NCBI GenBank assembly: GCA_024760905.1
Contig: CM045737.1
Location: 18,043,348 to 18,107,347, forward strand
DNA from: Plotosus lineatus
Taxonomy: Eukaryota > Chordata > Actinopteri > Siluriformes > Plotosidae
DNA length: 64,000 nt
Direction of reading: 5' to 3'
Below the pieces are notes generated by a model. The model was not told the DNA's origin. It made no database searches and worked only from the letters and a program-made list of their open reading frames with translations. A program made the translations under genes and the position numbers. Below are positions 22,001-34,433 of the stretch, piece after piece (position 1 is the first letter of the stretch; the number at the start of each line of letters is the position of its first letter).

Positions 22001-25000
22001 CACCAGGAACTGGTGTGAGATAAAATTAATATTTGTGTAGTACTGTATGTGGCTGACTGAAGCTAAACTCAGAAAGGAGGCTTTTCTCTGCTGAGAAAGG
22101 AAATGAGACAATTTATCTATTCAAACAAGCTGGTCAGGAGGGCCAGCTCTGTCCTCGGCTGCCCACTGGACTCTGTGGAGGAGGTGAGTGAGAGGAGGAT
22201 GGTAGCAAAGCTCACATCCATCCTGTTCAACAGCTCTCACCCACTGCACCAGACGGTCGAGGAGCTGAGCAGCTCCTTCAGTGGACGACTGAGGCATCCT
22301 CAGTGCAGGAAGGAGCGCTACCGCAGGTCGTTCATTCCCACCGCTGTCAGACTGTACAACGCCACTTTGTAACTGTCTGTGAAAATACCGGTTATGTGCA
22401 ATAAAAACCCCGTGCACTTTAATCAACCACATCTACCCCACTGTGAACCATATCAACCCATCTACTCTGCCCTCAGATACATTTACACTTTAATATAGGC
22501 CAGTCTATAAAGTTGCTCCATTCTTTTCTTTTATTGTTTATTAATTTATACTATTTATGTATCTATTTATTTATTTACTTATATAATATATATGTATGTG
22601 TGTATGTTTGTACTTGTATCTATGTTTGCACCCCCTACTGATAGTACCTCAAGAGCCTGTAACAGTGAATTTCTCCATTGTGAGATTAATAAAGCTGTAT
22701 CTTATCTTATCATTATCATCACCATCATCTTCCTCCGCTTAATCCGGGGCCGGGTCGTGGGGCAGCAGCCTTAGCAATGAGGTCCAGACATCCCTCTCCC
22801 CAGTCACTTCCTCCAGCTCTTCTGGGGGACACTGAGGTGTTCACAGACCAGCTGAGAGACATAAGCCTTCCAGCGTGTTCTAGGTGAACCCCGGGGTCTC
22901 TCCCCAGTTGGACATGCCCGAAAGAGGGAGGCACTTGAGAGGCATTCTAAACAAATGACTGAGCTACCTCAACTAGTTCCTCTCAATGCGGAGGAGCAGC
23001 AGTTCTACTCCAAGCTCCATTTGGATGGCTGAGCTTCTCACCCTATCTTGAACGGAGCGTCCAGCCACCCGGGGAAGGAAGCGCATTTCAGCCGCTTGTA
23101 TCCGCTATCTTGTTCTTTCGGTCACTGCCCAAAGCTCGTGACAATAGGTGAGGGCTGGAACATAGATCAACTGGAAATTGAGAGCGTTGCGGCTCAGCTA
23201 CCTCTGCACCACAACAGACAGGCACAGGCTCCACTTTACAGAGGGGCTTCTGCGATCCATATGTCGATCTCCCGCTCCATCCTTCCCTCACTCGTGAACA
23301 AGGCCGATGGATACTTAAGCTCCTCCATTTGGTGCAGGACCTCATTACAGAATCGGAGGGTGCATTCCACCCTTTTCCGGCTGAGAACCATGGCCTCGGA
23401 CTTGGAGGTGTTGATTCGCATCTGGATTGCTTCGCATTCGGCCACGAATTGTTCCAATGAGAGCTGGGGGTTCCATATTGATGAAGACAAAAAGGACAAC
23501 ATCATACGCAAAAACAAAGACGTGATCCGATGGCCACCATACCAGAACCCCTTAACATCCTTGGCTGCGCCTAGAAATTCTGTCCATAAAAATTATGAAC
23601 AGAATCGGTGACAAAGGACGGCCTTGGCAAACTCCAACTCTCACCAGAAACAAATTCAACCTGTTGTTATCAATGTGGATCAATCTCCAGCTCTGGTGAT
23701 ACAGAGACCAAATGGCCTACAGCAACAGGTCTGGTGCGCCAGCCCACACTCGACAAGATAGCCCGAGAGACATGGTCAAAAGCCTTCTTGAAATCCACAA
23801 AACACCTGTGGACAGACTGGGCAAACTCCCATGCCTTCTCCGGGATCCTGTAGAGCGTTATAGAGAGTGCCGCGGCCAGGATGAAAACCACATTGTTCCT
23901 CCTGAATCCGAGGTTCAACTATCGGTCGGATCCTCCTTTCCAGCACCCCTGCATAGACTTTTTCAAGTAGGCTGAGGAGTGTAATTCCTCCATAATTGGA
24001 ACACAAAGGGGGGCTACCACCCCAGTTTGCCAATCCAGAGGTATGGCCCCGATGACCGTGGGATGTTGCAGAGACGTGTCAACCAAGACAGTCCTACAAC
24101 ATCCAGAGCCCTGAGATATTCAGTGCGGATCTCATACATCCCCTGAGCCTGACCACTGAGGAGCTTTTTGACTACCTCAGCAACCTCAGCTCCAGTGATG
24201 GGTGTACCCCCACCCAAAACCCCAGGGTCTTCCTCCTCCATGGAGGGCATGCTGGTGGGATTGAGGAGCTCTTCAAAGTATTCCTTATTATATGAAAAAG
24301 TCATTGTTTAGAAGTATCCCCTGCAGACAATTCAGTCTCTGCTGAAGTGTGAACTATTAGAGATTCGGGGTACTTTTGCATTTCTCAGAGACACATCCTA
24401 TTTGTGACACACACTCACACACTCAGCAACACTGACAGGATATAAAGGACTCCGGATGAGAAGGAACGTTACCTCTCCCTCTCAATCACGAATCATACTT
24501 AGGAGACAGGTGTTCTGCGCAGTATTTCAATAAAGTTTTGTTTGCTCTACACATTCTCCTCTCTGATCTCTCTTTAATTAGTAAGGCTCCTGACTAATTT
24601 CCCCAACACTGGATTAGGCACCCCTGTTCTAGTTGTTCATCAGTGATATCTTTAAACATTACCTCCATCGCAAGAACATCCTCTTCGGTCTCGAATGGGT
24701 CTGACTGAGTAAATATCCTCAGTTTGTTGTTGGTCCAGCTTTCCATCTCTGTAGCCAACAAGAGAAGTTTATCCCACAACGACAACCCAATCTGCAGATT
24801 CTCAAAATGGGATTCTACCCTCTCGCTCACCTAAGAATGAGAAAATACAGGAAGATAAAGTAATTTTCACACATTGCCCAAATTTCTAACCTGTAAGTCA
24901 AAATAGCAGCCAGATTCATAAGAGTGTAATTAACACTATTAGTTTTGACATGAAAGGAAAGATATGTACATCTAGCCAGCAGTCCATAAGTGCATCTGCT

Positions 25001-25143
25001 TCACTCTCAAATGAAGTATCTGGACAGTTTGGGATATTTCTCATCTGAGAGTGCAGCTGCCTGCATACAGCTCTAAACTCCTCCACACCATCTCCAAGTG
25101 CACTCAGATCTGATTTAACACCATTTACCTGTAAACACAAATA

Positions 25144-25187
<44 letters not shown>

Positions 25188-28100
25188 ACACACACACACA
25201 CACACACAGGAGGAACTAATGATATTAAAAAACTTATTAAATAGTTATCACTTATACATCGACAGTTAAACAGTTAAATAAGTTCCCCATTCAGCCCCAC
25301 TCATGGCTGGGATCTTTTGTTTTCTCCTTCCCTGGTCTTCTAAGCACATTCCATTTGCATGCCAGGAAATAATTACAACTGCCATTGAGGGTATATTTCA
25401 TCTTTGGTTTGTTTGTTTGTATTATTATTTGCAGGATTTTGCAAATTTTCATAAAACGTTCTTCCAGGGGTGGGGCTTTGGACAAGGAGGTGGCATTAAA
25501 TTTGGAAGATGATCCAATTCAATTTCTGTTTCCAGGAACATTAATTGAAAGGATTCTTTAGCATTGTGAGGACTTTTTTTTTGAAGTTTGGTATTACAGT
25601 AGGTCCAGCAAGGAGCGCTCTGTACTTTCCATGTACTGTTTGCACTCTCCGAGTGCTCTTGTTCAAATATTATTTTATTTCTTTGCAAAATGTTTTCCCA
25701 TAATGAAAGATACTATATAGGTATACCTTAAAAAATGACATACTGTCCTTAGCTGGAATTTCTGCCTTATATCGTCATCATGCATGCATGTCAACCAGAA
25801 TTAAAACGATAGTATTTAAATTGTGCTTATTTTCAAAAATAAAAGCCTGGAGATGCCCAGATATTCTTCAGTCAGCTGGTACCTAACTGCATTGCTGATT
25901 AGGCTCAGGTCCATTGTGATAGTGATTTAACAACTTAGTTAAAATACATTCAACATTCATTTATTTTCTGAACCGATTCATCCTATTTAGGGTTGTGGCA
26001 AGGCTGGTGCCTATCTCAGCTGACTCTGGCAAGGTACATCCTGGATGGCTTGTCAGAGCATTGCAGGGCAGAAACACGCTGACGGCAACCCAATGGCCTA
26101 CTGGTTATTTTACCTGCCTCCCACCAAAGACAGTGAGAGACATGGCTGGGCTTTGATAACCCACACGCAGCAGTGACAACTCAGTAATAGTGGGGCTTGA
26201 ACCCCCGACCTTCAAATCAGGAAGCTAGCAATCATCTGTAATTCAAGTACAAGAAACAATGAATGCATTTTCTAAATGTTAAGGAAAGGTGATTCAGTGC
26301 TTTTTCATCTCATTTAACAAAGGTTTCATTGCACCATCTGCTATGAAAAAAGATAATGGAGATGATTCCACAATTCCTTTTGGCAGCTCAGCTTAATTTG
26401 ATGCACCATTTATGCAAACAAATAATTCCATAAAGACTTAAATTTATAAATAATCAAAAAATAATTGGAAGCGCAACAGTAATGTTTTATGTTGTCTCCT
26501 TAAAATTCAGTAGGATGTAGCTAATACTGCCATCTACTGTCCTTTCACAGGAATCTACAGACCATTTATAGAGCTACCTTTCATACCTTGGTGATGAGCT
26601 GCAGAAAATTGTCTTTGCCCATGTAGGAAGCCTGCTCATTTATAGTCTGCTCGCTAACCTGCAGAGTGTTGTTAATATGAGCACGGCAGCTCTGAAACCT
26701 CTTCAACAGCTTGGTCAGGGAAACACATTCCTCTTGGCTACAAATCCACAGATTGCATAAACATGTATTATTTACAAGCTAGACAGAAATAGTTTACTTC
26801 TACCATATACGTCATCATACTGTATTCATTATTTTGAATTTCCTCTGACGCACACACCTTTCACTGAGTGTTTTTTGGATCTTCTCCCACTGAACCTCCA
26901 GTTCTTTGAGGCCTACATCTGAAATGTTTGTCTGAGCAGATGTTTCATGCAGATTTTGGATGTCTGAGTGTACAGCTGCGAGTTTACTCTCCATGTCTGA
27001 CAAACATCGCAATCTATAAAAATAATAGAGGCAAAGAGCATATTCAAGAAAAGAGAGAAATAAGACTTCAGAAAGAAAACAAATATGTGCAATCAAAGAT
27101 ACAGTGGGTAGCAATATATATCATTTATATGTTCTGCTTTACTAACTATATCACAACAGAAGTAACTTATTTGTTCTCAAATGTTCCCAGCTATGTAGAT
27201 ACTTTATTTTTATATGCTGTGTAGATTAATTGTTGAATCTGAACTTTTAAAAAAAGTTTGTATGGAAAATGGTTTAAAATAAAGAATGGATTGGTGAGTT
27301 CAATGAATACTGAAGTATTATTGGTTTTGTTAAAAATCTCTAGACATTTAATATCTGGTATTTATTTATACAAGACAAAATATCTTGTCAATTATTCCAT
27401 AGCATTTTCTTCGACAAATATGAATTATGTTATAACTGCGACTCATGTGGCCATGAGACCTTGGTTGAGTGTAGGCCCTCTTGTGCATGCTTTATGTTCG
27501 GATCATGCATTGCTCTACTGGCTTCACCACATGAAAGAAGGCATTTACAACCATTTATATTCAAGATATTATCTACAAGCCAGTGGAATGATGGTGCATT
27601 CTCAGCAGGAAAAAAAGGAGATGGGCAGAACCAGCAAGTAATGTGTTGATAAGTTTCATGTTCGTTATTACCCGCACCTATTTATGTGTGTTAATTTTCT
27701 GTGCTTATATACAAAGAGAGAGAGAATGAAAGAGAGAGCGTGAGACAGAGATAGAGCAGTTGTGTGTCTTTGTATGAACAATATTCAGTGTCATAATTTG
27801 TAATAATGTAGTGTGCGTCTTAAAATGAGACCATCAAGTGAAGAAGTGCCCAGTTTTAATTAGTTGTGTTGGAATATGTTTACTCTCTACTGTGATGCTG
27901 TAAAATGCTAAAGCAAGAATAAAAGACATTTCTCTTCTCTCTAACCTGTGCTGCAGGGCAGGACGAGTAAGTTCCTTCAGACCTTGTCTTTCCATTGATT
28001 CCTGCACCTCATTCAACATGACCTGCAGGGCTATCCTCTTCTTTCTCAACATCTGCTCCCTCTTCTCCTCTTCTTTTTTGCTTGGTACCCCTCTCTTTTC

Positions 28101-30388
28101 TGGAGTTTTGATCTTTGTTGCAAGCCTGGCCACCAAATCCTGACAACTACTTGTTTTCTTGTCCAGAGTCACACTCATCCCATCATCCTTCAGCATGCCA
28201 TCAATCTTTGCAGCGTCTTCTGTAGCCTGCTGAAGCTTCTCTTGAATGGGTGCAAGACTTGACATGGAACCTGGTGTTAATGGAGATGTGTTGTCAGCTG
28301 TGGAAATCTTGTTGTTCAGTTGGTTTAAACTGCTCAGGAAATGTTTCAGAGCACAAAGCACAGACTGTGTTCTGGCCAATCGATGATTCAACAGCTGCAG
28401 GCGCTGTGTACAGCTCAGGATGATCTGCTGTAGTGGCAGACGGGCTCGAAGCTCAGTCTCAGTCAGGCCAGCAGAGATGGCCACCTTACTCTCAATCTCA
28501 GAAAGGAGTTTCAGTTCTTTTTGTATGCGCTCTCCTGCAATCTGACGGGATAAAATCAGTAAGTCAGTCAGTAAATAATCAAAGTATGGAATTTTGGTTA
28601 AAATAAAACATACCCTGCAAAAATTAAAGATATAATCAAGATCTTATATCCATGCAAGAGCAGACTGTGAAAAATTGTTAATTTTGCTTTGAAAGTTTGG
28701 CAAAGTGATTCGCACTTCCGCCTCACAGCAAGAAGGATCTGGACTTGAGGCATTTGTGTGGATTTTTCATGTTCTACCCATGCTTGCATGGGTTTCCTCC
28801 GGGTATCCGGTATCTTCCTACAGTCCAAAAACATGTACAGTAGGCTAATTGGCTGTTCCAAATCGCCCCTAGGTGTAAGTGGGAGTGTGAATGAGTATGT
28901 GTATGTTGCCCTGCAATGGCGCGGCGAGCAGTATAGGGTGTATCCCACCCTAGCCCAGAGTTATTTGAGATGGGCACTAGCCTCCTCATAACCCCAATTA
29001 GGATTAAGTGGCTTAGAAAATGAATGAATGTTAATTTTTGTACATTAATGGTAATAAGCGGCACATAGAATTAAGGTTCATTACCTATTGTTGATCACTA
29101 AGGAAATTTAAACATTTATAAGTAGCAACTACACCCTATTGGATGGTGATGACATTCAAACTTCTATGTTGATGATAATCTAAACTCATATAATTTCAGC
29201 ACTAAGCAGTAAACATGCATATGAGATTATGTAATTTAATTCGTGTAAAGATGTCAATAAAACTCTAAGACACTGAAACAATTTTTTTGTATAAATATAC
29301 CCCCTCCAGAATATCTGATTATGAAAAAGGATTTTGATCAAAATAAAGTTTGCATTAAAATAAAAATTTTAAATACCTTTGTGTCTGCATATATTGCTGT
29401 TATACCAGTGAGAGAAAAGTCTGTAATGTCCAAAGTTTTTCCAACATTCTGGTCCAGCTGATCGGAGATGTGTTTAATACGAATATCAGTTGGCTCCAAC
29501 AACTCCAAAGCACTCTTGAGTGCCCTCATCCTACATAAAAAAATATAGCTTTATTAGTGAAACAATTTACTTGGCCTTTATGATTGTGTACCTGTGTGTA
29601 TAAAACCTGGCATGAAGGCAGATTTGTTGTCTCCTCCATTCCTCAATGAGCTCTGCTCTGTCTGTTTCGTCCATGCCTCCATCCCCAATGTGCGAAGAGC
29701 TCTGGAGCTCATATTCAAACCATAAAGCCTCTGTCTGTTGCCTCAGCACCTGAACATCACAACAGTCAATTATTCTTTTTCCCCAGTTAATTAACATGAA
29801 TACATTTAAGCAGCATGTAAGTATCCCACGCGGCATCACATTCCCCAGCAACCCTGTTTTCAATTTGGACTCTGACTGCCTGCTTTATTTAGATTCCAGT
29901 TAATTTTCAGCATTTCACATTTTCCCGTGCTACTGTGTTTAGTCTTGTTCATACTCAATATTCCTGAGATTTACTTATTTTTCTTCCTTGAAAAATAAAA
30001 TAAAATAAAATAAAAAACATATATAAAATGAAATCAGATGTAACTGCATCTGTCCGTTTTCCTGTGTGTGACAGCTAACTAGGTTATCAAAGGTTAGCCA
30101 TGTCTCTCACTGTCTGTTGTGTGAGGCATGTAAAAGAACCATTGCTGACTTTTATCAAGAGTAGGCTACATAGCCATGAACATGCCTCTGCACTGTGATG
30201 GCCTGACAAGCTGTCCAGGGTGTACTCTGCCCTTGCCCAGAGTCGGGTGAACTGAGCACCAGTATCCCCACGACCCTAATTAGGATTAAGGAGTTCAAAA
30301 AAGAATGACTGAATGAATGAATGAATGGGTGGGTGGTTGTGACACATAAGTATGGATGTCTTTGAGTTTTTGAGATCTCTTGATGATA

Positions 30389-30469
<81 letters not shown>

Positions 30470-33400
30470 CTAAGTTAAAATAAATATATATTAACAAAGC
30501 TGAAAATATAGACTAAATTTCCAGTTAGCAATTAAAAACACAGAGGCTTCTTACCGGACTATTAAACCACATGGTGTTTTGGAAACATACTTAAGAAAAG
30601 TGAACACAGACAACTTTGATACTGTGACTCACTTGGAGATCTTGGAGGTGTTTTTTGATGGTGACCAGTGACAGGTTGGCGCCTGTAAGGACATGTGCGC
30701 TCAGCTGCTTGCTGTTCATCTGAAGCTGTTGTTTGAATGCTGATTGGGCAGCCTTGTAACTGAAATGAAAAATAAAAACTATACAAACTACTGCAACAAA
30801 GACAAACATGGGGTTGCGGCAGAAATCACATAAAATATAAGGTCTATTTACCTTTTCATATGCCATTTTTTTTAAATGTACAAATTTTTCTAAAGTGAGT
30901 TGACTTAGTTCATTTATTTTATTTTGAGCTGAACTATATTATTTATTATAAAGAAATTTACACGAGACATTATTTGGCAACCACTACAAATGGTTCAGTT
31001 TTTACTGTGAATCTAATGAATGTAAGAAATTACATTTCTTCTCTAATTATGAGATTGAGTATGTAAATCTGAACCTGCCTTCTGATAAAACAACAAACAT
31101 GTATCGGCTTCAACAATGCCAAACTGATCCTTAAATATTATCAATAAAATTAAAAACATATTTAAAAAAAACATGTGTGGTGCATATAGACATGATACAG
31201 AAATGGCTAACCTGTTGTCCGCTTCCTGTAGGGACTGTTGATCCACAGTAATAACAGTCTTCTCTGCCATTTGTTTGGTCTCCACACTTTTGGTATGTAT
31301 AATGCCCTGTAAGAACAAAGAGAGTTCTAGCTGTGTTGTTGAGAGGCTGGAATCTCAGGCTCCTGGAGCATCTGAATGTAGTACACAATATTCCTATCCA
31401 ATTTCATTAGGATTAATTAAAACCTCTACAGTTAAGAGGGGAAAATGTCATCCAATCAAGAGTGCAGACACAACAAAAAGGTGCCACAAAGCGCTTGAAA
31501 ACTGAGAGAATGGAGGATAGTAATATTACATCAACTACATATAAATACCGAATGCACTGTCTACTTTCCATTATATATTCTTCAGACCAATGCCACAAAT
31601 TAACAAACATGTTGAGTACTATAAGACAGGACAGGAGCACAGAAGGACAGACGTTAATTGATTTAGCGAAAAGGATGGAAACGGCTGTGGTGAATACTTT
31701 CTTCCAGAAGAGACAGGAGCATAGGGTGACTTATAAAAGCGGAGGTAAGAGCACACAGGTAGACTACATCTTGTGTAGACGATGTAATTTGAAGGAAGTC
31801 AGTGACTGCAAAATAGTAGTGGGTGAGAGTGTTGCCAGACAGCATAGGATAGTGGTGTCCAGGATGATGCTGATGTTGAGGAAGATGAAACTACAGCTAA
31901 TGTAATCAGGGAGACAGGTAGGAGACTACTTGGTGTGTCATCTGGAAGGAAAGTAGACTTGGTGGTGGAATGAGAAAGTGGAGGAGTGTGTACAAAGGAA
32001 GCGGTTAGCTAAGAAGAAGTGGGACATTGGGAGGACGAGAGTAAACAGGAGTACAGGGAGACACAGCGTAAGGCGAAGGTAGCGGTGTCAAAGGCCAAAC
32101 AGAGGGCGTATGATGAATTGTATGATAGGTTGGACAGTAAGGAGGGAGAAAATGATTTATACAGGTTGGCACAGCAGAGAAATAGAGATGGGAAGGACGT
32201 ACAGCAAGTTAGAGTGATAAAGGACAGAGAGAGAAATGTACTGACTGATGACAGAAGTATGCCGGGAAGATGGAAAGAGTACTTTGAAGAGCTGATGAAT
32301 GAGGAAAATGAGAGAGAAAAAAAGAGTAAAAGAGGTGACAATTGAGGACCAGGAAGTAGCAAAGATTAGTAAGGGTGAAGTGTGGAGGGCATCGAAGAGG
32401 ATGAATAGCGGAAAGGCAGTTGGTCCTGATGACATACCGGTTGAGGTATGGAAGTGTCTAGGAGAGGTAGCAGTAGATTTTCTGACAAAAACATTCAACA
32501 AGTTCTTAGAGAGTGAGAGGATGCCGGAGGAATGGAGGAGAAGTGTGCTGGTGCCCATTTTTAGGAACAAGGGAGATGTGCAGAGTTGTGGAAACTACAG
32601 AGGGATAAAGTTGATGAGCCATACGATGAAGTTATGGGAAAGAATAGCGGAAGCTAGACTAAGGGCAGAGGTCAGCATCTGTGAACAAGTTTGGTTTCAT
32701 GCCAAGAAAGAGCACCACAGATGCAGTGTTTGCTTTAAGGATGTTGATAGAGAAGTACGGAGAAGGTCAGAGGGAGCTGCATTGTGCCTTTGTGGATCTG
32801 CAGAAAGCATATGACAGGGTGCCGAGAGAGGAACTGTGGTATTGCATGAGGATGTCTGGAGTGGCAGAGAAGTATGTTAGAGTGGTGCAGGACATGTATG
32901 AAAGCTGTAAGACAGTGGGGAGGTGTGCTGTTGGTGTGACAGAAGAGTTCAAGGTGGAGGTGGGACTGAATCAAGGGTTAGGGTCCCTTGAATATCCATT
33001 TACTATGATGTTTGGAGATGACATTGTGATCTGTAGTGAGAGCAGAGAACAAGTGGAGGAAAATCTAGAGAGGTGGAGGTATGCCCTGGAAAGGAGAGGA
33101 ATGAAGGTTAACCTCAGTAAGACAGAATACATGTGTGTGAACGACAAGGGCCCAAGAGGAACGGTGAGGTTACAGGAAGCAGAGATAAAGAAGGTGGAAG
33201 ATCTTAAGTACTTAGGCTCAACAATCCAAAGCAATGGAGAGTCTTGAAAAGAGGTGAAGAAGCGTGTGCAGGCGAGTTGGAATGGCTGGAGAAAAGTGTC
33301 CAGTGTGATGTGTGATAGGAACGTATGAGCAAGAATGAATGGAAACATGTACAAGATGGTGATGAACCCAGCGATGTTGTATGGTTTAGAAACAGTGGCA

Positions 33401-34383
33401 ATGAGGAAAAGACAGAGCTGGAGGTAGCAGAGATGAAAATGTTGAGGTTCTCTTTGGGAGTAACGAGGATGGATAGGATCAGGAATGCGTACATCAGAGG
33501 GACAGCACATGTAAGAGGCTTTGGAGACAAAGTCAGAGAGGCTAGATTGAGATGGTTTGGACATGTACAGAGGAGGGATAGTGAGTATATTGGTAGTAGG
33601 ATCCTGAGGTTGGAACTACCAGGCAGAAGGCCTAGAGGAAGACCAAAGGGAAGATTTATGGATATGGTGAAGGAGGACATGAAGGTAGTTGGTGTAAGAG
33701 AAGAAGATGCACAGGATATGATGAAATGGAGAAGGGAGCAGCCCTGAAGGGATCAGCTGAAAGGAAAAGAAGAAGAAAAAGAAGCTGAGTACTATAAGAT
33801 ATTATATAATAATAAACTGTCATACAAGACGAATATATATAAAGGTTTGTATACACTCAAAAATATCACGGTGGTTAAAAGAAGTGACACAGTGAGCAGC
33901 AGTTAGCAGCTTCCTCACAGCAAAAATAAGTACTGCGTTTGGCAAAGTGTTTCTGTGTGGATTCTGAAGGATTTTCCCCTGCTTGCATGGGTTTCCTATG
34001 GGTACCCAAGTTTCCTCCCTTGGTGGAAAGACCTGCACATTAGGCTAACTGAGTGTTTAAAAATTGCCCATAGGTGCAAGTGAGAATGGCTGTGTGGGGT
34101 TGTGAATGTGCGATGGAAAGGTGAGCTGCTCAGAGTGTATCCTATGTTCGTCCAGTGTTGGCAGTGATATTCTTTAGTCCCCCGGCCAGCATAGTAGGAT
34201 TAAGAGCTTCAGTAGATGAATGAATGGCTGAATTAATAAATGATGGTTAAAAGGCTTTGTTCTGAATCACAACCTGAGGAATATGAGGTAACTTATGTGC
34301 ACCTGTGAATAAGTCTGGTTTGATGTTTGCTCAGCAAGCAGCTCAGGCACTCTGCTCAGTGCTGCCTCCCTGCTAACAAGAAT

Positions 34384-34433
<50 letters not shown>

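Larger units (their letters stand above)
21797..24626. mobile_element. hAT-like element with nested LINE remnants, next to exon 34
   Basis: The left end is CAGGGGTGCCCAATTCTAAT. The reverse complement of the right end is CAGGGGTGCCTAATCC. Flanking 8-mers are ttctattt (21789-21796) and ttctagtt (24627-24634), a duplication with one mismatch. The interior is mostly later insertions. The alternative is two independent solo ends of the same family. Confidence 0.65.

Noticed and set aside
22121..22432. 103-codon minus frame
   Set aside because: Antisense to the LINE C-terminal frame at 22103-22372, which has the recognisable motif.
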